64,000 bases of DNA from Paroedura picta. Lineage: Eukaryota > Chordata > Lepidosauria > Squamata > Gekkonidae. Where the stretch lies: assembly GCF_049243985.1 (NCBI RefSeq), contig NC_135384.1:16364501-16428500 (forward strand). The letters run 5' to 3'. This document shows, piece after piece, positions 1-10,994 of the stretch (position 1 is the stretch's first letter; each line of letters opens with the position of its first letter). A model generated the notes under the pieces. It was given only the letters and a program-made list of their open reading frames with translations, was not told where the DNA came from and did no database searches. The position numbers and the translations under genes were made by a program.

Positions 1-480
1 AGCTGTTGGGGAACAGGTTGAATATGGGTCCTTCACGGGACTCCCATAAGGACTCGTGCAGCTGCATTCTGGATCACTGTGGCAAGGTCTCCTGGGGCCA
101 GATAGGGTGCTAGCAGCTTCACTGGGCACAGATGGTAAAACGCCTGACGAGCTACTTTCATGACCTGCACCTCCATGGGTAAGGAGGAGTCAAAGGTCAC
201 CCCAAAGCTCTTGACAGTGCACAAAGCTGTTAGTTGCACTCTGTCAAGGCAAGGAAGGCACGCTTCCACTTCTGATCCCTTCTTCCCCAGCCACAAGACC
301 TCCATCTTCAAGGAGTTGAGTTCCAGGCAGCTCTGCCGGAGTCATCCTCCCATGGCCTCCAGACATCTGATCAATGAATCTGCGGTTGTATCTGGCAGAC
401 CACCCATCAACAGATAGAACTCCTCTTGTCAATGTCCTGGTAGCACCCAAGCCCATACCCCCCAGACCAGCTGGGCAAGT
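1..480 (-). mobile_element. LINE reverse-transcriptase C-terminal fragment
   Basis: The minus strand from 311 to 33 reads as an open stretch with the motif order typical of the C-terminal part of reptile non-LTR (CR1/L2/jockey-like) reverse transcriptases: KMEVLWLGKK, then SFGVTFDSSLPMEVQVMKVA, then FYHLCPVKLLAPYL and a final AARVLMGVP. Upstream to about 480 a second frame is still partly readable, so the copy is decayed. Clade assignment is from memory of such proteins in lizard annotations. The element continues past the left edge. Confidence 0.75.
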
Positions 481-1384
481 GGGTGCATATAGATGCTAAA
501 AAGTATTTATTTATAACTGAACTTTTATTCTGCCCTATCTCAACAGTCTCACAACATAAAGCCACATAAATAAAAACCTAAAGATTCCAAAAAAACCCAA
601 AACCCCACATAAGATTAAAATATTAATACTGCCCATAGAAAGTTGCTTATCATTTGGGGATACCATTTGGGGGAACCCAAGCCAGCTTCTCGCGGCACTC
701 TCGCTTCCACTGCTTTAACTTCTCAACAGTTGTCTTGCAGGGTAGGGAGACTGAGACAGGGGAGTTTCCATGGCATAGCAGGGAGTCAGACCAGCTGGGT
801 CCCAGTCCGAGGTACACCTTGCCAGCTCTCAAGCGCGAGAGAAAACCAGAATCTGACTGGATCCAAGCATATTTTTTGTTCCGTTTCACCCAACGCTAGT
901 GCCTGGACACAGTTTTTGTCTCTGCAGGGCCCAGCGTGTACTTCAGAGTGGCTAGAGGCCCTTTCCTGCCTTTCTCGCAGACAGTAGAACTGAGTCGGTG
1001 TCAGTAGTCTGTCCCAGCACTCTCAGGCAGAAGGCGCAAGGAAGGTCTAGTGGGCATCCGATCCAGGGGACAGGAAGCTGGCCAAGGCCTCTGAGATCTA
1101 CCTTGCCTTCTTTGCAATTCTCCCTGTTTGTAAAGCAGCATTCTCACTGCTTTACCTGTTTGCACTCTTTACCTGTTCCCAAGGAGGGCCACGTCACACG
1201 CAATGATCAGGCTCCGTAGACCGCAGTCCCATGTGGTTGATGCCCTTTGCCAGGATCACCAGCATGCCACACAGGGCAACGCTATGCACGCCGGGGACCG
1301 GGGTCAGACTGCACCAACCAGTCTGATGTTTCATCGTGGCGAGGAGAGAAGGGGGCGGAGACAACAAGCTGGGACCAGGAACTT
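481..1384. other. unassigned sequence downstream of CHMP2A
   Basis: About 490-640 is AT-rich with a TTTATTTATTTATAA-like stretch, resembling the 3' tail of a LINE. From 640 to 1384 there is moderately GC-rich sequence with short open frames on both strands (for example 650-889 minus and 1194-1559 minus). I recognise no protein family in them and no splice context that would join them to a gene, so no gene is called. Confidence 0.4.
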
Positions 1385-2002
1385 TCAATACAAATCTACA
1401 ACCTTTATTACAAGAGAGACCAAACTGGTGCAGTAGCAAGGCCCGCCGATCTCCCTGGAGGGGGCAGGGGCAGAAGGGGTAGTGTACATAAAGCTTTAGC
1501 CCAGGAAAAGTGCTGCAAAACCTCTTGCCGTCTTCCCAGAGGCAAAAGGTCTCAGCCAAGGTGCTGCCTGTAGCTCCCCTTCCCCACCTAAAAAAAAGGA
1601 AGAACTTCAGGAACGGGACAGGGGAGCGTCATGGGATCCATCGCCCGCACCCCCTGTTCAGAAGAGAGCGTCATTAGAGTCTCCAAACCACCCAGGCACA
1701 TGGAGTGGAGGTACTGAGCAAACCACGACAAAATAAAGAGAGAGCCTCTGCCACACAACCTTGCCGGGCATCATTAAAAAGTCCTCTTGGAAAAGGAAGG
1801 AGGAGGGGACGTGAAAGCACCGAGGGGGTCCTGGCACCTTGGCCTCCCTCAACAGCACTCGCTGCCATCCCAGAAGCCAGTGGAGGCTCTGTGACCTGCC
1901 ACAGAAGCAGGTGTGATATTGGAAAGGGGGGGGGGAGGTGAAGAGCTACACCACAGCTTTGGGAGGGAGGAAAGGGGGGGAGAACCCAGCTCCGTGTCCC
2001 CA
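1385..2002 (-). other. CHMP2A: CHMP2A 3' UTR (predicted)
   Basis: This is the sequence between the TAG stop (2003-2005) and the predicted cleavage site. It is GC-rich and free of recognised repeats. The extent rests on the single AATAAA signal at 1404-1409. Confidence 0.55.
1404..1409 (-). promoter_or_regulatory. CHMP2A: CHMP2A polyadenylation signal (AATAAA)
   Basis: AATAAA on the minus strand is the first canonical hexamer downstream of the CHMP2A stop. Cleavage would fall near 1385, followed by a GT-rich stretch on the minus strand. This predicts a 3' UTR of about 620 nt (1385-2002). Inferred from position only. Confidence 0.6.
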
Positions 2003-2124
2003 CTAGTCCCGCCGCAGGTTCTTTAACCGCTCCTCCAGGTCGGCGTCCGCATCGGCGAGAGCCGCTGCAGCCTCGGCCTTTTTGCCTCCAGCCACGCTCA
2101 ACGAACCGCCAGTCGAAGGAAGGT
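2003..2124 (-). CDS. CHMP2A: CHMP2A last coding exon
   Basis: Residues 181-220, ending in ADADADLEERLKNLRRD and TAG. The acceptor is TTGCAG at 2125-2130. It encodes the Ala/Asp-rich linker and the MIM1 helix for VPS4. Asn181 is split with the previous exon (A|AC). Confidence 0.95.
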
Positions 2125-5100
2125 CTGCAAGGCAAGGGAATCGAGTGTCAGGGACGGCACAAGACAAGGGACGCTTCGATCCTCGGCCCCTGCCCCCGCC
2201 CCCATCAGCTGCGCTTGAGCAGAGCAGAGACCCGGCCAGCAAGGAGAGGGAGAGACAGAGGTCCACGTGCACTGGAAGGAGTCTTTAACCTTCAAGCTAG
2301 TCAGAATGATTCCTTGGGCGCTACAAGTTGAGCCTTACTGCTTCCTAAAAAAGCCTTGCCCCTTGGGAGGATGTCCTGGGAGCTTGCCCTACCAGCCAAA
2401 CCTTCTTGGTTCTGGACAGGATGATCCTCTTGGAAGGAGAACTGAAAAGGCTGTTCAGCTACTGTGATAAGCTAGAAAGTTGGCCAGCTTTCCTCCTTCC
2501 ACAAACCATTTGCCCCACCCTGCTTTCAAGCTTCAGCAGAAGAGCTACCTGAAGAAGTGTGCATGCGTACAAAAGCTTACACCCAGCATAAAAGCTTACA
2601 CCCAGTACAAAAGCTTACACCCAGCCAGCCATTCCTCCCCCACTGCCAATGGGCTTTTATTTTATTTGTTTTATGGGTCGTAGCTCTACAATGTCATGCC
2701 TATGGTAGAATGTTGATGGGTGCTAAGGTACCAATGGCATGGGCAAGGGGAAAGAGGGGGAAACCTGAGAATCACCTTGCACAGAGGCATTTGGCAGTGA
2801 CAATGTGTCAACAGGATGGAAACTGATGCAGTCCTGGCATTCGTACACAAGAATGCAGTAAAGCAGGGGTAGTCAACCTGTGGTCCTCCAGATGCCCATG
2901 GACTACAATTCCCATGAGCCCCTGCCAGCAAACGCTGGCAGGGGCTCATGGGAATTGTAGTCCATGGGCATCTGGAGGACCACAGGTTGACTACCCCTGT
3001 GGTAAAGCACTAGCAATTGCCCTCACCTTGAGCATCAGCCCCCATGTATGCACACACAAAGCTGCCTTGTATCAAGACAGGGCCCTGATCCACTGGAACA
3101 AAGGCGGCTTACTCGAACAAGAACCCAAAAAGGTTAAAGAGTTGTAAACGTGCCAGTTATTATGAATACGAAGTACAGATAAGTTGAAGTGTTCAAATGT
3201 ATGAAAGTACATGTATTTATTACAAAGAAAGCTAAAAACACTACAAGGCCTCAAAATTAATTATTAAACTCCTAAACAAGGACCAAATGACCTAGACCAA
3301 ACGCCTGCTTCAGTGCTCAGGCATACATAAGCAAACAGAGAGAGTAAAATCCAGTAGCTCCTGGTCTTTTTCGTTATTTGACAATAGTTATTAGAGAGTA
3401 AAATCCAGTGGCTCCAGATATACAATTATTTTCAAATAATGAAAAAATCAGTAGGGAATGCTAAACAGAAAGGAATAAATACATGCATTTCCAAACAAAT
3501 CTTTTTAATTCTCTATGCATTGTATTATTTTCCATGAACCGCCTTGAGCCAGCTTGCTGGGAGCGGCAGTATCCAAACATAAATAATAAATAAATACCTA
3601 ATAAAAAAGTTGGGTACTTCCTGGCGATGTGCCGGCCCTCTGATTGGCCCTCAGTGGAAGGGCCCTCCTCCACTGAGGGCCAATAAGAGGCCCTCAGGCT
3701 CTCTTTGGCCTCCTAATCACCAGGCAACACAGGGAAGGACAATCTGAGCCCTCGGGGAGGGCGGTATATAAATATAATAAATAAATAAATAAACAATTCA
3801 CTCGATGGTGGCCCTTCCATGGTGCCACCACGCTCTCTAGCCTCCTTGTCGCCAGGGAAGGCCAAGTGCGTGCCCCATGGCAGCCCTGCCACTCTCCTCA
3901 GCCTCCTTGCTGCCAAGGGAGGGCATGAAAGCCTATCCGTCTGTTCTCCGTGGCCTCCTGAATACCGGGAGAACTGGGGGGGAGGGGCTGCCAGTGTTTT
4001 TAACAAGCTTCTCTACTATTTTGTAATAGGCTGCACATTTATCTCTTTAACCTTTTAGGGTTCTTGATTTATTTTGTGGGTTCTTTTCTCTTGTTTTCTT
4101 TGTGTTCACTCTAAGCGTCCTAGAAGCATCATTTTGCTTGGCTATTCCCCATTAGTTCCCCTCTGGCCACTTTTAATCCACCCCACCAATCCATCTGACC
4201 CATGCTGCGGGGGACTGATATGAGTCCTGCACACACCAAAAAACACTTTTAAGGCCAGTATTGTCTACTCAGGCAAGTAGTGGCTTTCCAAGACCTCAGG
4301 TAGCATATCAACTACCAGACAGTCCTGTTAACTGGAGATGCAGGGGAACTGAACCAGGGACCTTCTGCATGCCAAGCAGATGCTCTACCACAAAGTCCTG
4401 GCCCTCAAGATGGCCAGCTGAGGATCAGTGGCAAACAGGAAACCTCAGGCTGCAACCCTGCTTTTCTCCCAGTTAAAGGCTACTGAAATAAGGAAAATCT
4501 TTTCCCTGCCAGAGGCCACCAGTCAGAGAAGCCAATGCTCAGTGACCCTAAGGCAGCTTCATAGGGTCACCCAAAATACCACCTGCCAAAGTACTCCCCC
4601 TGCCATTCCCCTCCCCCCACTACTCCCCAATACTCACTAGACAGCTCATCCGTCAACGTCAGACCCAGTTCGTCCAGCACTTGAGCAACCACAGCATCGC
4701 TGCAAGCAGAAGAAACGTGTATGAGACAGGCAGCTCTCAGAGCTCAGAATGCTGCATCTGCCCATAACATTTTCTCCCCACCCCCACCCCTCCTGAAATC
4801 CAGGATGAAGTGATACAATCCATCCTTTATAAACAGACGTCTAGGTCCACATAACCGAGAGAAAGAAGACAACCAAAATTCTACTAAAACCAGCCACCTT
4901 TCCCAATGGTTAGTGCAGACCCCGCACTCCACGCAGTTAAATATCTCATTCAAGATACATTGTCTGGAGTGTTGCACACCCACAAATTCAAAACTGCACA
5001 GCGTTCCATGTGTCTATATGCGCAGAGGATTGGACCCTACCAGTTTTTCTACTGGTTTCTTCCTCACTGTGGCTCCCATGATTCATGGTTTTAGTTACTG

Positions 5101-8100
5101 TTGTTACTACTGTTGTACCTGTGTTATGATTTCCAAGTTTTCTGCAAACTGCCCTGAGTCGCGAGGGGAAGGCAGTATATATAAAGAAATAAAATAAATA
5201 AATTCCACAATCGATGGTACACCTTTGTCAGCGGTCCCTGTCTAAAAAAAAAAACAGTCCTTGCTCCCTCTGTGACTAACAGAAAGGCTGGTAGGATCCA
5301 GCCCACTCTGCTTCTTCAGGGATGTGCGGAATATGTAGCTAGTAGCCTACTTCTGAACAAGTGACTAGCGCTTTTCAGCAGGCCATCTGTCAGGCCTGTG
5401 TCGAACTCTCCCAGACAAAGTTTCCCATGCAAAGCATGTGCTAGAACCTAGACCAGGCTTTCTCAGCCAGGGTTTCGTGAAACCCTGGGGTTTCTCAACG
5501 GCCCAGGAAGGGTTTCTGAATGGGTGGGAGTTGATTTATAATATATTTTTTAAAGGTGTTAAACACTTATTGGGTGATATGACCATATATGGTCATGTTG
5601 ACCCCCCTCCCAAAAAAAAGGCCAATGATGGGCCTGGAGAGGGTAGGAAGGGAAGGAGCCTTGGGTGGGCGTGTTCACAATTATGCTTCCCAACCGTATC
5701 CTGCACCATTGCACCACTTCTGGAGTTTCTCGAAGCCTGAAGAATGTTTCAGGGGGTTCGCGACAGTAAAAAGGTTGAGAAAGGCTGACCAAGACAAAGC
5801 ACTCTATCCTAGACGTATGAAAGATCCGAGCAATAAACACTCTGGGAGAAAGAGGCCTACCTCCCTGCTTGGGCTTCTGGTCCGTGGGAAAATACAGGGC
5901 TATAAAAGCATTAGAATCATAGAGTTGGAAGGGGCCATACAGGCCATCTAGTCCAACCTCCTGCTCAACGCAGGATCAGCCCTAAGCATCCTAAAGCATC
6001 CAAGAAAAGTGTGTATCCAACCTTTGCTTGAAGACTGCCAGCATTCTAACAAGTCAAGGTACAGAAGGTAACATGTGAACAGGGTCTTGATATTACACAC
6101 ACACACACCCAAGATACCACCACTGCTCTTGCAAATGATGCTAAATGGGTGGGCCTTGGTCTGATCCAGCAAACCAACAAGTTAGCTATGCCCTAACGTC
6201 TAAGAGCTCTCCTGGTTCATAAGTTTGCAATACACTGAAGAACTACTACAATACGAATTGGGGGGGGGGGGGGCAAGAAGCAAGCCCACAAGTCAAAGAG
6301 ACCATTCTTCAGTGCTAGCAATTCTAGTTCTCCCAGTCACTACGTGCACACTTCTATTCTGGGTCAGATATCAGGGCTTAAGGAGATAATTGTCCCTCCC
6401 CAAAAAATGCAGATTGCTGCCTTGTCCAGCTTCTGTGTGCTTCAGAATTGCAAAATGAACAGAAAACGTTTGTTCTCAGCATCCACTCGGTTCCACTGCT
6501 TGAGACTAGCTTTGCCGTGCTGCGATTAGCATTTGGAAGGAGAAAACATTTTAAGGGGAAAAGTATCAGCTGCCCAGGGAAGGCGGTTTAGAAAGCTGAA
6601 AGTGAGGGGAGTTTGTAGAGTTACCTTTGCTCTCCATTCTCTGCATGAGGCTAAGGCAAATTGAGGCTATAAAGCTTTGCATGCAATTGACAGCATGTCC
6701 AAGTTACACAGAAGGGGAAGAGAACCATTGGTGCAAAAACTGCCACCTTCGTGAAAATGAGGACGAGGTCTTTCAGGCACGGGGCCTCACTCCAGCACCA
6801 TCAGGTACTCCTTGCCTGATCTCCATTTTTCTCTGCTGTAGCCACCTCCCAGCAGCCCCCACTCACCTTTCCTCCTCGTCCTCCTCATCCCCCATGGCAT
6901 CGTCGATGGCATCGTTCATCATCTCCTCCTTCATGTCCATGATTTCCGACTGCTTCTCAAACTCCATCATGATCTTCTGGATCTGGGGTAGCTTCAGCTG
7001 AAAGAAACCAAAGCAGCAGGCTTTGCATTTAAGAATGGACCAGAGCTATGCCCCAACAAAAGTGCAGGGAGGACGCTTGCGAAGGGCAAAGTTCCTGCCT
7101 GAGAGAGCTGCCACCAATGGCAGCATTGGATGTGCTGACAAACCGACACCACAGAAGGCTCCCTCATAGCTTTGCAAGGCTTCTAGGAAATTGGGAGGTG
7201 TGTAAAGCAATGCTGAACACAGAGAAGGATCAGAACTTCCCTCAGCAGAAGTGATAAGCCCTCCCCATAACCAGGCCTAGGATCCTTTGCACTCTTCTTT
7301 TCAAAGTCTGTTACTCCATTTTTGAAGGGAGAAAGGGACTAAATAGTTGGTGGGGATCAGGGGATCAGAATGTTTTCCTAGTGAAATCCAGAAGCCCGTG
7401 CTCTTTGGCTCCTCAGGAGATTGCACCTGGCATTTAATCTCTGCTTGAAAAGTTTTTATCCCACTGTTCCCCCAAAGAAAGTCAAGCAGCATCCCTTCCC
7501 CTCCCCCTTGCAATGACCCTATGAGGGAGAGGTCTGCAAGAGAGGCTGAATCAAGGGAACTCAACAAGCGTCACAATGGAAGGAAAATCTGAATCCAAAT
7601 TCTGTTGGTGGCACTAGAACCCTAACGCTTTCCCACATTGGCTTGCTCTTGTAATTCTAGTGTAGCCAAATTCAAGAGCATTATGGCTCAGCAACAAAGG
7701 AGGTCACCTCTATGTTTAAACTTTGTTTTTTCCAGCAAAACAGTCGGCTATGGGGAGGGGAGTGAGCCCCTGCCCTCATGCACGATGTGGAGAAAAGCAA
7801 ATATTGAGCACGTGCCAAAGATTAATCTCCTGAGGCTGCTCCCTCTCACGTGTTCACCTTCTCTCCAAGAACATAGTGATGCAAAAGCTGACTCAAGGGG
7901 CTGGTGGGGAGGACAGCTGCTCAGTTTTGCCCAGTCAATGCTAAGTCAGTGATATCATAACTCAAGACACATAAAGGAATAGAGCAGGAGGGGAAGCCAC
8001 TGAGTTAGCTGGGCTTCTTCCCCTATTTCCGTGTGCTGTGATGTCACCACCCATCTGACAATACAGGTTGTCCAATTAAGACTTGCATCTTCTTTAACAG

Positions 8101-10994
8101 CAGACATCATGACTCAGCCCCATCATGTTGCCCTGACGAGCTCTGCAGCTTCCAGTCATTCACACAAGCAGACAAAACTAGGTAAAGGTATCCCCTGAGC
8201 AAGCACTGGGTCATGTCTGACCCTTGGGGTGACGCCCTCCAGCATTTTCATGGCAGAGTCAATATGGGGTGGTTTGCCAGTGCCTTCCCCAGTCATTACC
8301 CTTTACCCCCCAGCAAGCTGGGTACTCATTTTACCTACCTCGGAAGGATGGAAGGCTGAGTCCACCTTTTACAGACAAAACTAGGGTATTCTAAATTCTG
8401 GGTGTTTTTGTTTGATTTCAGCAGGCAAAAACAAGGGGGTGGGGATGACTGCATGTCGTGTGAACTAATTACAAATCTGTGTCCTTTGCAAAACTTTATT
8501 CCTCCACTGAATCTGGGACAGAGGATTTGGCAGATATTAAAACTTTGGGTTTTTTCCATACATTTCTGCATGCCGAACGAAAAATGCCATCCCGATCACT
8601 GAGAAGCATCTTGCCGGCTATTGTTAGAAGGCTTTGCACCAGGTCACCAAAAGACTAAAGGGCTGTTTTGCTTCCTATGTAAATGCTTAGTTGCAAATAA
8701 TAGGGAGAGGTATCCAGAGAAAGACATGGTAAGTATAATCTCTAAGGAGGATCAACTGCATAATGGGCTTAGATCTGGAGGGGTAGGCAAACTGTGGACC
8801 TCCAGATGTCCATGCACTACAATTCCCATGACATTCGCTGGCAAGGGCTCATGGGAATTGTAGTCCATGGACATCTGGAGGGCCACAGTTTGCCTACCCC
8901 TCATCTAGACACTCATCATCTGTCTCTACAGTTATCACAGAAGCTTTTCTGAAGCAGCATCCATGTGCTTGCCTACAGTTTATCACAGAGGCTCTCCTGC
9001 AGTATCACAAGGCTGGGACTTCCCCAAATTTTCATTAGAGGACTACTACAGCTGGTTTGATGTCCTTATTATTTATTGTATTGATTACCCACCCTTTCGT
9101 TTTGGACTCAGGGCAGGGTACATCACAATAAAAACATACAGAATAAAATATATAGCCCTTTGAGGGTGGCAAATATATAGCCCTTTGAGAGGTGGTCCCA
9201 CAGACAAATTAAGACATAAAGATCATATGTAATTTAATTGTATACATTTATTTATATATATTTATTATAAAATTCAATAGCCATTATTTATCTGATCCCC
9301 ATAATTCTGTCAGGAGGAATTCCAGGCCAAAAGTGCAGCAAACAAGTCTGCTGCTGCAGACGTCAGCATCTGGTATTGACAATGGGGAGGGAAGTGGGGC
9401 AAGTCAAGAGTGAAGGGGAATCAGGGCTTCCCTAGAAACACTGAATGGAGGACTTGCCCCATGCAAACCTTTTTAAACTTTCCAGCCTCACACATTGTCC
9501 CTCCTGTTTGCTTCCTCTCATCAAAGCTCACCTAAAACAGGAGTCAGCAATCCAGAAGAACTGGTTTTTTGTACCCTGCTTTTTTACTACCCGAAGGAGG
9601 CTCAACGTAGCCTACCATTCCTCTCCCCACAACAGAAACCCTATAACAGGGGTAGTCAACCTGTGGTCCTCCAGATGTCCATGGACTACAATTCCCATGA
9701 GCCCCTGCCAGCAAACTCTGGCAAGGGCTCATGGGAATTGTAGCCCATGGACATCTGGAGGACCGCAGGTTGACTACCCCTGCCCTATAAGGTAGGTGAG
9801 GGTGTGAGAGCTCTGAGAGAACTGTGATTGTCCCAAGGTCACCCGGCTGGCTGCATGTAGAGGAGGAATGGAGAATCAAGCTTGGTTCTCTAAATTAGAA
9901 GCCACTGCTGTTAACCACTACACCATGCGGGCTACAGCTCCACAGTCAAATGTGACTCCTAATGGAATCAGCAATAGATTTTTTAAAATGAAGATGTATT
10001 GGAAGAGGGGAGGGGGATGCTCAAATAGCCAATATGTGAATGCAGAAACATATTTTTATGGGACTAAAGAGCTTCCGAGAGATGTTTTACAGACAGGGAA
10101 ACCATGTAAGGGAACAGTTACCAGTTATCCAACATTAACAATATGCATATTAATGCCACAGTGCTCCCCTATGTCTTTATTACTTATGGTGAGACACCGT
10201 GGGTGCCACTTCCTGAGAAAGAACTTGCGACAACCAGCGTGTTCAGGCTGTAGAAATGGCATGGATTATCAATAGATCCGTTATAGTACTGCTAATCTGC
10301 ATGCTTTTCCTTATACAAATAGACTTTACTACACTGGATTATTTGCTGATCTTTTGCCTCAATTTGGATGGACTTTGGCTCTCTCATTTTAAAAGGTTGC
10401 TGCCTCCTGCTCGAAAGGGGTAAGGTACAAAAGCACACCCTGTTTTTTAAAAAAGGGAACCTGGGATAACCAGAACTGAACCCCAAGAGTTGGCAGTCTT
10501 CCTCTTAACCTTACACCACTCCCTGCCTTCACTCCACATGCTTGGCGCCTGCTCACCTGTCGATTCATGGTGGCCATGGCTTTAGTGACACCCTTCATTG
10601 CCTGAGCCATGGAATTGTTTGACTTGAGGGTCTGTATTTTGAGGGACACCGCCTGGATGTTGGCCCGCATCATGATGAACTTCTTGACGTAACGCCTCGT
10701 TCGCACCAGATCTTTGGCCATGATCTTTACCGCATCCTACAGTGGGAGAAACAGGTTTAGAGAAGGAAATGCAAACACCCTCCCGATGGTCTCCGTGCAC
10801 AAAGATCTGCCCTTTTTCTCTTTTACCATCTGCCCCTGTTTCGCCATCTTCTTGATGTCGGCAATGATCTTTTTCTCCTGGGCTTCCAGCTTCTGGCGCT
10901 CGCGGTCCAGTTCTCGCATGCTGCGGTTCAGCACCCTCTGATTTTGCCGGAGCATCTCTTCCGGGGTCTTCCGACGTCCAAAAAGCATATCCAT
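2003..10994 (-). CDS. CHMP2A: CHMP2A, ESCRT-III subunit (complete coding region, 5 coding exons)
   Basis: Charged multivesicular body protein 2A. It polymerises with CHMP3/CHMP4 on membranes for multivesicular body sorting, cytokinetic abscission, envelope resealing and viral budding, and recruits VPS4. Joining minus-strand exons 10827-10994, 10557-10736, 6867-6997, 4638-4699 and 2003-2124 gives 663 nt, or 220 residues plus stop (human 222). The start MDMLFGRRKTPEEMLRQ lies in a good Kozak context (GCTGCCATGG). Residues 1-116 carry the basic N-terminal helical hairpin. Acidic segments (MGDEEDEEES) lie near residues 150-160. The C-terminus LEERLKNLRRD is the MIM1 motif that binds the VPS4 MIT domain. 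All introns are GT-AG. The 5' UTR exon ends at 14532. The MLFGRR start and the MIM1 end match the human protein nearly exactly, so CHMP2B is unlikely. Introns hold SINEs, MITEs and a foldback element but no exon is disrupted. Confidence 0.97.
2567..2627. repeat. three tandem 19-bp repeats
   Basis: The unit AAAAGCTTACACCCAGYAY recurs with period 19 (AAAAG at 2571, 2590 and 2609) in the last CHMP2A intron. It is a small minisatellite with no evident function. Confidence 0.9.
2864..2999. mobile_element. palindromic hAT MITE, 136 bp
   Basis: Ends CAGGGGTAGTCAACC ... GGTTGACTACCCCTG. The two halves are almost perfect reverse complements around 2931. The flanks 2856-2863 (CAGTAAAG) and 3000-3007 (TGGTAAAG) form an 8-bp target duplication with 6 of 8 matching. 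This is the CCTGTGGTCC subtype. The 8-bp duplication and CAGGGG end are hAT hallmarks. Confidence 0.9.
3541..3800 (+). mobile_element. LINE 3'-tail fragments plus GC-rich hairpin repeat
   Basis: Two 3' ends of the GGGCGGTATATAAATATAAT followed by AAAT-tail type are seen near 3541-3600 and 3745-3800. Between them (3633-3692) lies an inverted repeat with arms of about 26 bp around GATTGGCCCTCAGTGGA. These are dispersed-repeat remnants in a CHMP2A intron. Confidence 0.6.
4250..4405 (-). mobile_element. Sauria-type tRNA SINE (minus)
   Basis: The minus strand reads as a tRNA-like head (GTAGAGCATCTGCTTGGCAT, GAAGGTCCCTGGTTCAG) then CATCTCCAGTTAACAGGAC and a tail with GGTAGTTGATATGC. This matches the order I know for the squamate Sauria SINE, so it is lineage evidence for a squamate host. 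Confidence 0.8.
4638..4699 (-). CDS. CHMP2A: CHMP2A exon (residues 160-181)
   Basis: 62 nt encoding DAVVAQVLDELGLTLTDELS with split Ser160 and Asn181. Acceptor TTGCAG, donor A|GTGAGT. It is the C-terminal helix before the MIM1 linker. Confidence 0.95.
4890..5203 (+). mobile_element. LINE 3' region
   Basis: Ends in GCCCTGAGTCGCGAGG followed by GGCAGTATATATAAAG and AAATAAA repeats, the 3' end type common to lizard L2/CR1-like LINEs. It is a 5'-truncated copy in a CHMP2A intron. Confidence 0.6.
5454..5787. mobile_element. non-autonomous hAT element, 334 bp
   Basis: Terminal inverted repeats CAGGCTTTCTCAGCC and GGTTGAGAAAGGCTG. The 8-bp flanks are 5446-5453 ACCTAGAC and 5788-5795 ACCAAGAC (7 of 8 match). 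It contains a GATATGACCATATATGGTCA palindrome inside. No transposase frame is seen. Confidence 0.85.
5905..6055 (-). mobile_element. CR1 LINE 3' end (truncated)
   Basis: On the plus strand it starts AATCATAGAGTTGGAAGGGG and continues into GCCATCTAGTCCAACC and CCTGCTCAACGCAGGATCAG. This is the reverse complement of a CR1 3' UTR. It breaks off near 6055 at a CA-rich stretch. Confidence 0.85.
6056..6866. other. CHMP2A intron, nothing recognised
   Basis: Unique-looking intron sequence with a (CA)n run near 6098 and a G run near 6260. No gene or repeat was recognised. Confidence 0.5.
6867..6997 (-). CDS. CHMP2A: CHMP2A exon (residues 117-160)
   Basis: 131 nt encoding LKLPQIQKIMMEFEKQ through MGDEEDEEE and split Ser160. 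Acceptor TTTCAG, donor AG|GTGAGT. It carries the acidic patch that interacts with the basic N-terminal region in the closed ESCRT-III subunit (family knowledge). Confidence 0.96.
7011..8175. other. CHMP2A intron, nothing recognised
   Basis: AT/GC-balanced intron sequence. Open frames on both strands match no family I know. No repeat was recognised. Confidence 0.45.
8178..8372 (-). mobile_element. tRNA-derived SINE, GGATACC-tail type (partial)
   Basis: On the plus strand it starts GTAAAGGTATCCCCTGAGCA and passes through GTCATGTCTGACCCTTGGGG and AGCAAGCTGGGTACTCATTT to AAGGATGGAAGGCTGAGTCC. A longer copy at 61589-61852 ends in a tRNA-like box. The tRNA head is missing here. Confidence 0.75.
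8778..8902. mobile_element. palindromic hAT MITE, diverged copy
   Basis: The two halves GAGGGGTAGGCAAACTG and CAGTTTGCCTACCCCTC are inverted around a short centre. The TIR has lost the CAG end and the 8-bp duplication is not clear. Same family as 2864-2999. Confidence 0.8.
9055..9300 (-). mobile_element. LINE 3' tail and AT-rich repeat
   Basis: Plus strand TTATTTATTGTATTGATTAC followed by CCACCC and GACTCAGGGCAGGGTACATC is the reverse complement of a lizard LINE 3' end. After it a short duplicated TATATAGCCCTTTGAG unit and AT-rich sequence follow. Confidence 0.55.
9565..9930 (-). mobile_element. tRNA SINE (squamate) interrupted by a MITE
   Basis: Plus strand CTTTTTTACTACCCGAAGGA ... ATTAGAAGCCACTGCTGTTA ... 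CACTACACCATGCGGGCT is the reverse complement of a tRNA-derived SINE (head GTGTAGTGGTTA, B-box-like GGTTTGATTC). The MITE at 9647-9782 sits inside it, with CCCTATAA on both sides. Confidence 0.85.
9647..9782. mobile_element. palindromic hAT MITE inserted in a SINE
   Basis: 136 bp with CAGGGGTAGTCAACC ends. Perfect 8-bp target duplication CCCTATAA at 9639-9646 and 9783-9790. Confidence 0.95.
10557..10736 (-). CDS. CHMP2A: CHMP2A exon (residues 57-116)
   Basis: 180 nt encoding DAVKIMAKDLVRTRRYVKKF through VTKAMATMNRQ. Acceptor CTGTAG, donor CAG|GTGAGC. It is the central helical core of the subunit. Confidence 0.97.

Noticed and set aside
2864-2999. CRISPR-like or tandem hairpin array
   Set aside because: Dispersed copies with target duplications in an animal genome are transposons, not arrays.
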